Positions 5,548-11,915 of a stretch of 11,915 nucleotides of DNA are shown in pieces. The stretch comes from Candidatus Scatosoma pullistercoris (GTDB lineage Bacteria; Bacillota; Clostridia; Christensenellales; Borkfalkiaceae), in contig DVMZ01000104.1 of NCBI GenBank assembly GCA_018714725.1, forward strand, positions 1 to 11,915, read 5' to 3'. How positions within the stretch are numbered: the first letter of the stretch is position 1; every line of letters starts with the position of its first letter. The translations under genes were made by a program, and so were the position numbers. Below the pieces are notes generated by a model. It searched no databases. It saw only the letters and a list, made by a program, of their open reading frames with translations, and was not told the DNA's origin.

Positions 5548-8500
5548 ATGTCGTTTCGTGAAAATACGCTGGGAAAACCCGCGAAAACGCTGGAAAAGTC
5601 CGGGGCACTCAGGGTGCCGCTGGCGGCAAACGCCGCGTTTTTTCTGTTGATCCTGTTTCTCGACGGGCTGTATTTCAGCTCGAAATACTGGTCGGAAAGC
5701 GCTGCTTTGCACAATGCGCTGAAGGCGAGTGCAAGCCTTGCGTTTGTAGTGTGTTCCTTGTTCAATCTCTGCCTGGCGGCAGGGCGCCGGCGGGTGCGCC
5801 GCAGCGCGGTGTATTGCGGATTGCTGTTTGCCGGGCAGGTGTTCGCCTGCGCGGGGGATATTGCGCTGAACTATGATTTCGTGACGGGCGCGGCGCTGTT
5901 TGCGGCGGGTCATATCCTGTTTTTTGCCGCATTTTGCGCGCTGGAGCCCTTCGGTTTACGGGCGGTGCCGGCGACGGCGGCGGTGGCCGTGCCATCCTTC
6001 TGTCTGCTGACCCTTTACGGAGGATTTGATTTCCGCGGGCTGGACGCCGTCATTTACCTTTACGCGGCCGTCATTTCCTGTATGCTCGGGAAAGCGCTTG
6101 CCGTCGGAGGCTCTGCCGTAAGGGATGCGCGCGTCAGAGCGTGTGTGTCGGCGGGGGCGTCTCTCTTTTTCTTTTCCGATCTCATGCTGGTGTTTCATCA
6201 GTTTGCGGGCGGAGGGGAGCTGTTTGACGCGCTGTGCCTCTTTACCTATTATCCGGCGGAGTTTTTCCTGGCGCTTTCGGTGCTTCTGGTGGCCGAATTT
6301 GAGACGTCGGAAGAAAAACGGCCGGGAATGCCCTTTGTCGCGCGGATATATTGCCGCGCGTATCAGACGGTGTTTAAGCTGGCGATTCCGTTCCTGCCCT
6401 ACCGCAAGCCGAAAATTCTCCGCGATGTGACCGGAGTGACGGAAGTGCTCATAAGATCAGGCTCAGATCGTGTTTTGCTGGTGACCGATCCCGGGATCCG
6501 GAAAGCGGGCTTGACGGATTCTCTTTGTTCCGCTTGCGAAAAAGCGGGCGTGCAGGTATTTGTCTTCGGAGATACGTCCGCCAATCCCACGGTTTCCGAT
6601 GTGGAAAAAGCGCGTACCATGTATCTGACGAACGGTTGCAAGGCGATCGTGGCCTTCGGCGGCGGTTCGGCGATGGATTGCGCGAAAGCGGTGGGCGCGC
6701 GGGTGGTGAATCCCAAAAAGTCGCTGGCTCAAATGAAAGGGGTGCTGCATATTTTCCGCAGATTGCCCCTGCTGATCGCGGTGCCGACGACGGCGGGAAC
6801 GGGCAGCGAAACGACGCTCGCCGCCGTCATCACGGACGACGTTACGAGACATAAATATCCGATCAACGCATTTTGTCTGATTCCGCGTTATGCGTTGCTG
6901 GACGAAAAAGTGACCTACGGATTGCCTCCCTTTTTCACGGCCACGACGGGCATGGACGCGCTCACGCACGCGGTGGAAGCGTATATCGGCAATTCGACCA
7001 CCCGTTCCACGCGGGCGGCTGCCGAAGAAGCGGTGCGGCTGATTTTCCGTTATCTCGTGCGCGCGTATGACAACGGGCAGGACGGGGAGGCACGGCGCGG
7101 TATGCAGCGCGCGGCTTATCTGGCAGGCGTGGCTTTCACGAAATCATATGTGGGGTATGTGCATGCCGTGGCGCATTCGCTCGGCGGAAAATACAATACG
7201 CCGCACGGATTGGCAAATGCGGTGATTCTGCCGCATCTGTTGCGGGAATACGGCCTGAGCGCGGCGCCGAAACTGGCAAAACTGGCATATCGGACGGGGC
7301 TTGCGGAACCAGGCGACCATTGGAAGAGCGCGGCGGAAAGAATGATTTTGCAAATCGAGGGACTCAACGACAGGCTGGGAATTCCGCGGTATCTCAAGGG
7401 AATCCGGCCGGAGGATATTCCCGCACTTGCGGCGCATGCGGCGGCGGAAGCCAATCCCCTGTATCCCGTTCCCCGCCTGATGACTAAAAAAGAATTGGAG
7501 AGTATTTATATGAAAATATCGGATACGAATCATCTGCCTGCGAAAGGCGAACGGGATTTTGACGATGTGCTCGCCCGGCAGCGGGAATTTTTTCAGAGCG
7601 GCGTGACCCTGGACGTTTCCTATCGCATCGAAGCGCTGAAAAAACTTCGTGAAGAAATTTTAAGGTCGGAGCCGGAGATTTATGCCGCGCTGAAAGCAGA
7701 TCTCGGCAAGGGTGAATTTGAAAGCTATATGTGCGAAGTGGGCATGACTCTTGCGGAAATTTCCTATATGATCAAACATGTCAGGCGTTTTGCGCGTACC
7801 AGGCGGGTGAAAACGCCGACGTCGCAGTTTGCTTCCCGCAGTTTCGTGAAGAAATCGCCCGTGGGAAACGTGCTCATCATGAGTCCGTGGAATTATCCCT
7901 TTCAGCTGACGATGGAGCCGCTGGCGGACGCGATCGCCGCGGGAAATACCGCAATCGTAAAGCCTTCCGCTTATTCTCCTCATGTTTCAAAGGTGATTGC
8001 CGACCTCGTCGCCCGTGTTTTTCCGCCCGAATATGTGGCGGTGGCGCTTGGCGGCAGAGCGGAAAACACCCGGCTTCTGGAGATGAAATTCGATAAAATT
8101 TTCTTTACGGGCAGCGTCGCGGTCGGCAGGGAAGTGATGCGGAAGGCGGCGGAGAATCTGGTGCCGGTCGCGTTGGAACTCGGCGGAAAGAGCCCCTGCA
8201 TCGTCGATGAGACGGCCGATCTGCCGCTGGCGGCAAAGAGAATCGTCTTCGGGAAATTTCTGAATGTCGGTCAGACGTGCGTGGCGCCCGATTACGTCTA
8301 TGTCGCGGAGAGCGTGAAGGAAGCCTTTCTTTCGGAAGTAAAAAAGCAGATCGGAATTCAGTACAAAAACGCCCTGAACGACAGCAGCTACGGAAAGATT
8401 ATAAGCCGCAAGCATTTTGACCGCGTCTGCGGCCTGATTGACGAGCGGAAAATCGTGTACGGAGGGGGCAGGGATGAGGCGACGTGCAGAATCGAGCCGA

Positions 8501-8919
8501 CTGTTCTCGACGGCGTCACCTGGGACGACAAGGTGATGGGGGAGGAAATTTTCGGGCCGGTTCTTCCGGTGCTGACTTTCCGCGATCTCTCCGAGGTCAT
8601 TTCCGTGGTTCGCTCCCGTCCGGCTCCGCTTGCGCTGTATATCTTCTCTTCCGATAAAAAGCGTATTGCGCGCGTTCTCTCGGAATGCCCGTTCGGCGGC
8701 GGTTGCGTCAACGACACCATCATTCATCTTGCGACCAGCGAAATGGGATTCGGCGGGTTCGGAGAGAGCGGTATGGGCAGCTATCACGGCAGAAAAGGGT
8801 TCGATTGCTTTACGCACGAAAAGAGCATTGTGGATAAAAAGACTTTTCTCGATCTGCCGATGCGTTATCGTCCCTATCGTAAGAAGTACGAAAAAATGTT
8901 GCGCTTTTTCCTCAGGTAA
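5548..8919 (+). CDS. Lysoplasmalogenase-like (YhhN) / Fe-alcohol dehydrogenase / class-3 aldehyde dehydrogenase fusion
   Basis: A single 1123-residue chain with three full modules. Residues ~25-252 are a YhhN/TMEM86 domain with about eight membrane helices; its signatures are GD (103-104) followed by FVTGAALFAAGH (111-122), and GASLFFFSD (203-211). Known members hydrolyse the vinyl ether of lysoplasmalogens, releasing fatty aldehyde. Residues ~261-654 are a group III iron alcohol dehydrogenase with cofactor motif GGGS (371-374) and metal ligands D470, H474, H539 and H553. Residues 655-1123 are an ALDH3-like aldehyde dehydrogenase with N782, E877 and C911; the E-C spacing of 34 is that of class 3. 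The order is opposite to AdhE, and that family's ALDH is unrelated in class. Basic residues flank both ends of the helical part, placing both dehydrogenases in the cytoplasm. GGAGGG at 5531-5536 precedes the ATG. It is monocistronic. Domain families are certain; the joint function is inferred. Confidence 0.93.
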   Translation: MSFRENTLGKPAKTLEKSGALRVPLAANAAFFLLILFLDGLYFSSKYWSESAALHNALKASASLAFVVCSLFNLCLAAGRRRVRRSAVYCGLLFAGQVFACAGDIALNYDFVTGAALFAAGHILFFAAFCALEPFGLRAVPATAAVAVPSFCLLTLYGGFDFRGLDAVIYLYAAVISCMLGKALAVGGSAVRDARVRACVSAGASLFFFSDLMLVFHQFAGGGELFDALCLFTYYPAEFFLALSVLLVAEFETSEEKRPGMPFVARIYCRAYQTVFKLAIPFLPYRKPKILRDVTGVTEVLIRSGSDRVLLVTDPGIRKAGLTDSLCSACEKAGVQVFVFGDTSANPTVSDVEKARTMYLTNGCKAIVAFGGGSAMDCAKAVGARVVNPKKSLAQMKGVLHIFRRLPLLIAVPTTAGTGSETTLAAVITDDVTRHKYPINAFCLIPRYALLDEKVTYGLPPFFTATTGMDALTHAVEAYIGNSTTRSTRAAAEEAVRLIFRYLVRAYDNGQDGEARRGMQRAAYLAGVAFTKSYVGYVHAVAHSLGGKYNTPHGLANAVILPHLLREYGLSAAPKLAKLAYRTGLAEPGDHWKSAAERMILQIEGLNDRLGIPRYLKGIRPEDIPALAAHAAAEANPLYPVPRLMTKKELESIYMKISDTNHLPAKGERDFDDVLARQREFFQSGVTLDVSYRIEALKKLREEILRSEPEIYAALKADLGKGEFESYMCEVGMTLAEISYMIKHVRRFARTRRVKTPTSQFASRSFVKKSPVGNVLIMSPWNYPFQLTMEPLADAIAAGNTAIVKPSAYSPHVSKVIADLVARVFPPEYVAVALGGRAENTRLLEMKFDKIFFTGSVAVGREVMRKAAENLVPVALELGGKSPCIVDETADLPLAAKRIVFGKFLNVGQTCVAPDYVYVAESVKEAFLSEVKKQIGIQYKNALNDSSYGKIISRKHFDRVCGLIDERKIVYGGGRDEATCRIEPTVLDGVTWDDKVMGEEIFGPVLPVLTFRDLSEVISVVRSRPAPLALYIFSSDKKRIARVLSECPFGGGCVNDTIIHLATSEMGFGGFGESGMGSYHGRKGFDCFTHEKSIVDKKTFLDLPMRYRPYRKKYEKMLRFFLR
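7497..7512 (+). promoter_or_regulatory. Internal ribosome binding site and start at the ADH-ALDH joint
   Basis: GGAGAG at 7497-7502 is followed after seven bases by an in-frame ATG at 7510 (M655), exactly where a stand-alone aldehyde dehydrogenase would begin. It could yield a free 469-residue ALDH alongside the full-length protein, or be a relic of a formerly separate gene. The preceding codon is TAT, one base from TAA. Confidence 0.5.
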
Positions 8920-9000
8920 AAGTTTTTTGGCGCAATGCCGTCCTCCGGGGAAAAGCAGCAGGCCGTGCGTCGATTTTTGCCGGTAATTTCATCGAAAAAA

Positions 9001-9033
9001 TTTCCCCTCCCCGGAAGATTCCGGGGCGGGAAA
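9001..9033 (-). terminator. Second (distal) intrinsic terminator of the rubrerythrin gene
   Basis: CCCCGGAA (9009-9016) and TTCCGGGG (9019-9026) pair. The stem extends outward through TTTCCC (9001-9006) with GGGAAA (9028-9033) across a small internal loop. Read on the minus strand, the stem is followed within three bases by TTTTTT (8995-9000), so it is oriented for minus-strand transcripts. Confidence 0.7.
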
Positions 9034-9039
9034 GCAAAA

Positions 9040-9076
9040 CTGCCCGACGGCATTTGCCGTCGGGCAGAATATTTTT
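9040..9076. terminator. Bidirectional intrinsic terminator between convergent genes
   Basis: CTGCCCGACGGC (9040-9051) and GCCGTCGGGCAG (9056-9067) form a perfect 12-bp stem with an ATTT loop. On the plus strand TTTTT at 9072-9076 follows, serving the fusion gene. On the minus strand TTTT follows directly, serving rubrerythrin. Confidence 0.88.
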
Positions 9077-9102
9077 ACGCGTTTGAACCGGTTTGCGGAG
9101 AA

Positions 9103-9747
9103 TCAATAATTTTCCGCTTTCACCTGGAAATAGCTCTGAGGATGCGCGCAAACGGGGCAGACTTCGGGCGCTTTCTTGCCGACGCAGATGTGTCCGCAGT
9201 TGGAGCACTGCCAGATGACATCTCCTTCTTTGGAGAAGACGAGGCCGCCTTTTACGTTCTCGAGCAGTTTGAGGTAACGCGCTTCGTGTTCCTTTTCGAT
9301 GGCGGCAACGCCGTCGAACAGGCGGGCGATTTCGTCAAAGCCTTCTTCGCGCGCGGTCTTGGCAAATTCGGCATACATATCCGTCCATTCATAGTTTTCG
9401 CCTTCGGCAGCCATTTTGAGGTTGTCCATCGTGGAGGAAACTTCGCCGCCGTTCAGCAGTTTATACCACATCTTCGCGTGTTCTTTTTCGTTGTTTGCCG
9501 TCTCTTCAAAAATCGCGGCGATCTGCACATACCCTTCTTTCTTCGCTTTGCTCGCAAAATAGGTGTACTTGTTTCTCGCCTGGGATTCTCCCGCAAATGC
9601 GGTTTGCAGGTTGGCTTCCGTCTTGGTCCCCTTCAGCGGATTCACTTCCTCGAACGCGGAAGCGGGTGCTTTGCACTTGGGACAGGATGCGGGCGCCGCA
9701 TCTCCTTCATGGATATAGCCGCAGACTTTGCAGATAAACTTTTTCAT
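9103..9747 (-). CDS. rbr: Rubrerythrin with rubredoxin-like iron centres at both ends
   Basis: This is a non-haem peroxidase of anaerobes that reduces hydrogen peroxide using electrons passed through rubredoxin-type iron. The 214 residues comprise three parts. The first is an N-terminal rubredoxin-like centre (C6, C9, C22, C25). The second is a ferritin-like four-helix diiron domain at about 42-165, with E54, E87/H90 in EKEH and E151/H154 in a second EKEH. The third is a C-terminal rubredoxin-like centre (C181, C184, C197, C200; extra C188). Classical rubrerythrin has only the C-terminal centre (about 190 residues) and reverse rubrerythrin only the N-terminal one; this protein has both. GAGAGGT at 9756-9762 on the minus strand lies eight bases before the ATG. 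It is convergent with the fusion gene and monocistronic, with promoter, operator-like repeat and terminators around it. There is no signal peptide. Confidence 0.95.
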   Translation of the reverse strand: MKKFICKVCGYIHEGDAAPASCPKCKAPASAFEEVNPLKGTKTEANLQTAFAGESQARNKYTYFASKAKKEGYVQIAAIFEETANNEKEHAKMWYKLLNGGEVSSTMDNLKMAAEGENYEWTDMYAEFAKTAREEGFDEIARLFDGVAAIEKEHEARYLKLLENVKGGLVFSKEGDVIWQCSNCGHICVGKKAPEVCPVCAHPQSYFQVKAENY

Positions 9748-9775
9748 GCCTTCTTACCTCTCTGTTTCTTTTTCT

Positions 9776-9794
9776 TTAATCTTATTAGGATTAA
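9776..9794 (-). promoter_or_regulatory. Fur/PerR-like operator in the rubrerythrin leader
   Basis: On the minus strand TTAATCCTAATAAGATTAA is a 9-1-9 inverted repeat matching at eight of nine positions. It lies about 13-31 bases downstream of the predicted transcription start, where a bound repressor would block elongation. The architecture and AT-rich composition fit the Fur superfamily, and PerR control of rubrerythrin is known in clostridia. Which member binds is inferred. Confidence 0.5.
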
Positions 9795-9813
9795 GTTTTA
9801 TTAAACTATTTAT

Positions 9814-9842
9814 AGTATAATATAAAAATTGCGTTTTGTCAA
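9814..9842 (-). promoter_or_regulatory. Sigma-A promoter of rubrerythrin
   Basis: On the minus strand a perfect TTGACA (complement of 9837-9842) and TATACT (complement of 9814-9819) are separated by exactly 17 bp. Transcription should start near 9807, giving a leader of about 60 bases. Confidence 0.85.
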
Positions 9843-10340
9843 TAGTTTTGAGGTGAAAAAATCAAAAAATTTTCGCGACAAAGGTGAGTGTGAAAAAAGA
9901 CGGTTAAAAAGCGAGAAAAAGGAGAAACAATATAAGGGAAAGTACAATATAAAGGAAAAATACATTTTAACGGAGAAGTGCCGTGAAGCGGCATCCGGGG
10001 ACGCGGAGAGGGAACGCGAAAGCGGGGAGCGGGGGGGGAAGCATGCGGGCGCAGGCAGAGCGGGTTCGGGGGGAAGTGCGGGGCGGAAGGTGCAAGAGAG
10101 GACGGGAAAATCCGGGGAAAGCGGTAAAAAGCGGAAAAGACGTCGCGGGAAAGCCGGAAAGGGGACGGGAAGAAAGAGCGCGCGGGGGAGAAACCGGAAC
10201 GGGGGAGCGGAGGGAAAGTATGCGGAGGGAAAGTATGCGGAGGGAAGGGGCGATCTGCGCGTCGGGAACACGCTCCGGGCAAAAAAGAGCCGGAACCCGG
10301 GAAAAAAGGGGAAAGAAAACAAATTTTCACTTTTCAGAGG
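9843..10340 (+). other. Purine-skewed gene-free tract
   Basis: No gene is supported in these roughly 500 bases. The plus strand is dominated by G and A; over 10021-10320 I count only 16 T in 300 bases. Several overlapping frames stay open on both strands, which is expected when T is this rare. Their products are Lys/Arg/Gly/Glu-rich or Pro/Phe/Ser-rich low-complexity chains without recognisable domains, and the plus-strand one would start at a TTG inside the rubrerythrin promoter. A short hairpin (TGCCG 9979-9983, CGGCA 9989-9993) is the only local fold noted. Confidence 0.6.
10207..10246 (+). repeat. 15-bp tandem repeat, about 2.7 copies
   Basis: The unit GCGGAGGGAAAGTAT occurs at 10207-10221 and 10222-10236, and its first ten bases recur at 10237-10246, with no mismatches. 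It sits in the purine-rich tract. Confidence 0.9.
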
Positions 10341-10369
10341 TTGACAAGTATGCGAAAAGCTGGTACAAT
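10341..10369 (+). promoter_or_regulatory. Sigma-A promoter of cardiolipin synthase
   Basis: TTGACA at 10341-10346 and TACAAT at 10364-10369 have a 17-bp spacer. Predicted transcription starts near 10376, about 34 bases upstream of the ATG at 10410. Confidence 0.85.
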
Positions 10370-10409
10370 TTTTATAAACGCGGAAAGCGCGGGAAAGGAA
10401 AGGCCGACT

Positions 10410-11915
10410 ATGAGAAAAATGAACAAAAGACGGAAGGAAAGAATCGAGAAAAATATTCTCAGAAACCGTACTTATAAAGTGTTGATTTACAACCGGTTTA
10501 TTCTGACGTTGCTCCTGGTTCTTTTACAGATCGTAGTGTACGCGTTGATGCTGGTGCATTTTTACAACGGGTTCCGGGCGGTGATGATCACGACGGAGCT
10601 CCTCGGGCTCCTGTTTGTGCTGTATATCATCAACCGCAACGAAAAGCCGTCCTCCAAACTCAACTGGGTGATTATGATTCTCGCGGTGCCCGTATTCGGG
10701 GTACCCATGTATATGCTGTTCGGGGAGGGACGGCCCACCCGGCGCATGCACAAGCGGATTTCCGCCGCGAAAAAGGAAAATGCGGCCTGTCTGGCGCGGA
10801 AAACCGGAGTCAATCCCGAAAAGAGGGATGAAGAGATATGCCGGTATTTGACGCGCTATGCAGATTATCCGCTTTTCCGGGACGGAGAGGTGACCTACTA
10901 TCCGTCCGGAAAGGAAATGTTCAAAGACATGCTGGCCGCGCTGGACCGTGCGGAGAAATTTATTCTCGCGGAATATTTTATTGTCGCCGGCGGAAAAATG
11001 TGGGATGAATTCCGGGAACGGCTGTTGCAAAAAGCCCGGCAGGGAGTGCAGATACGCTTGATTTACGACGATGTGGGCAGTCTTTTGGTGCTGCCGCCCA
11101 AATACGACCGGTATCTGGAATATCTGCATCCCAATATCAAATGCTTCCGTTTCAATCCCGCCGTGCCTGTTTTTACTATGCGCATGAATAACCGCGACCA
11201 TCGGAAAATTCTGGTGGTGGACGGCAAAGTTGCGTTTACGGGAGGGATCAATCTCGCGGACGAATATATCGATGAGAAAGTGCGCTTCGGGGTCTGGAAG
11301 GATACGGGCGTACGCGTGACGGGTTCCGCGGTGGATTCCTTTACCGTGATGTTCTTCAATCTCTGGAACGCTTTCCGCAAAGATAAAGAAAAAACGTCGG
11401 ACTTTCTTTCCGGAGCGCCGTCGGGCGAGGGCGCGGAAGGGGACGCCGGAGCGGGCGCGCAGACGGATTTGCCGGCAACCGGCGATTTGTCCGGGCCGGG
11501 CATCCGGCCCGCGCCGGTCATTCAGCCGTATGACGATTCCCCGCTCGATCGGGAGAGCGTGGGGGAGACGGTTTATCTGGATATCATCAACCGTGCGCGC
11601 GATTACGTCTATATTTTTACCCCCTATCTCATTCTGGACGATTTTATGCGCGCGGCGATCTGTAACGCCGCAAAGCGCGGGGTAGACGTGCGCATCGTAA
11701 CACCCGGAATTCCCGATAAAAAGACGGTGTTCCGTCTGACGAGGTCCAACTATGCGCCGCTTTTGAAATCCGGAGTGAAAATTTACGAGTACACCCCCGG
11801 TTTTATCCACGCGAAAAGCATGGTTTCCGACGATTTGTGCGCCGTCGTGGGCACCATCAACCTCGATTACCGGAGTTTGTATCTGCATTTTGAGAACGCG
11901 GTTTATTTTTCCGGC
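10410..11915 (+). CDS. cls: Cardiolipin synthase, phospholipase D type (3' end beyond window)
   Basis: This membrane enzyme joins phosphatidylglycerol molecules to make cardiolipin. The frame is open from the ATG at 10410 to the window end (502 codons seen). After a basic N-terminus there are hydrophobic segments at about 30-52, 58-75 and 84-104, then two PLD domains. Both HKD motifs are intact: H264-K266-D271 (in NNRDHRKILVVD) and H467-K469-D474 (in FIHAKSMVSD). Family hallmarks are VPMYMLFG before the catalytic part, FTGGINLADEY, PGIPDKK and VGTINLDYRSLYLHFE near the edge. Between the PLD halves, residues about 334-369 form a Gly/Ala/Pro/Glu-rich low-complexity linker that appears longer than usual. 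AAAGG at 10399-10403 is six bases from the ATG; an alternative ATG lies at 10419. It has its own promoter at 10341-10369. Only a short C-terminal piece should be missing. Confidence 0.95.
   Translation, partial: MRKMNKRRKERIEKNILRNRTYKVLIYNRFILTLLLVLLQIVVYALMLVHFYNGFRAVMITTELLGLLFVLYIINRNEKPSSKLNWVIMILAVPVFGVPMYMLFGEGRPTRRMHKRISAAKKENAACLARKTGVNPEKRDEEICRYLTRYADYPLFRDGEVTYYPSGKEMFKDMLAALDRAEKFILAEYFIVAGGKMWDEFRERLLQKARQGVQIRLIYDDVGSLLVLPPKYDRYLEYLHPNIKCFRFNPAVPVFTMRMNNRDHRKILVVDGKVAFTGGINLADEYIDEKVRFGVWKDTGVRVTGSAVDSFTVMFFNLWNAFRKDKEKTSDFLSGAPSGEGAEGDAGAGAQTDLPATGDLSGPGIRPAPVIQPYDDSPLDRESVGETVYLDIINRARDYVYIFTPYLILDDFMRAAICNAAKRGVDVRIVTPGIPDKKTVFRLTRSNYAPLLKSGVKIYEYTPGFIHAKSMVSDDLCAVVGTINLDYRSLYLHFENAVYFSG

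Noticed and set aside
5548..8919. AdhE-type bifunctional aldehyde/alcohol dehydrogenase
   Set aside because: Domain order is reversed, the ALDH belongs to the class-3 type rather than the CoA-acylating type, and there is an extra eight-helix N-terminal domain.
8935..9804. 289-codon plus-strand open frame over rubrerythrin
   Set aside because: It is antisense to the rubrerythrin gene and passes through both terminators; its Phe/Arg-rich product is a typical shadow.
9829..10344. 171-codon Lys/Arg/Gly/Glu-rich plus-strand frame (and 163-170-codon frames opposite)
   Set aside because: Frames on both strands are open only because T is scarce. The start is a TTG inside the rubrerythrin promoter and no domain is visible. 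Retained only as a compositional finding.
10524..11888. 454-codon minus-strand open frame
   Set aside because: It is the antisense shadow of cardiolipin synthase, whose two HKD motifs on the plus strand are decisive.

Overview
The window looks like chromosomal DNA of an anaerobic, GC-rich member of the Bacillota, class Clostridia, probably from an uncultured lineage. The evidence is a CodW-type HslV, a clostridial-style HisS, a folate-dependent TrmFO, a rubrerythrin, sigma-A-type promoters with short leaders, strong Shine-Dalgarno sites, and near-uniform codon use. The genus cannot be read from the sequence. No phage, insertion sequence, CRISPR array, rRNA or tRNA gene was seen.

Layout. Positions 1-2451 hold a housekeeping block: the 3' end of trmFO, then hslV and hslU with almost no gap, encoding the HslVU (CodWX) protease. 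hisS follows, then a 367-bp spacer, trxA, and a small five-helix membrane protein of unknown function. A strong hairpin terminator at 5322-5354 closes this part.

The centrepiece is one 1123-codon gene at 5548-8919 with its own consensus promoter. It encodes three complete enzyme modules in a single chain. The first is an N-terminal eight-helix YhhN/TMEM86 (lysoplasmalogenase-family) membrane domain. The second is an iron-dependent alcohol dehydrogenase with all four metal ligands. The third is a class-3 (fatty-aldehyde type) aldehyde dehydrogenase with its catalytic Cys, Glu and Asn. The simplest reading is a self-contained plasmalogen-turnover enzyme: the membrane domain cleaves the vinyl-ether bond and releases a long-chain fatty aldehyde, and the two attached dehydrogenases reduce it to the alcohol or oxidise it to the acid. 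The ancestral start codons of both dehydrogenases still seem to be present at the joints (M261 and M655). The second lies behind a good internal ribosome binding site.

Convergent to this gene, on the minus strand, is a rubrerythrin with a rubredoxin-like centre at both ends. It has a consensus promoter, a Fur/PerR-like 9-1-9 inverted repeat just downstream of the transcription start, and two tandem hairpin terminators. Next comes a gene-free, strongly purine-skewed tract of about 500 bp with a 15-bp tandem repeat. Finally, a promoter and the 5' 502 codons of a cardiolipin synthase run off the right edge. The fusion gene, the peroxide-defence gene and the cardiolipin synthase could all bear on membrane lipids (anaerobe plasmalogens are oxidation-sensitive and occur in cardiolipins), but they are separate transcription units and this link is only suggestive.
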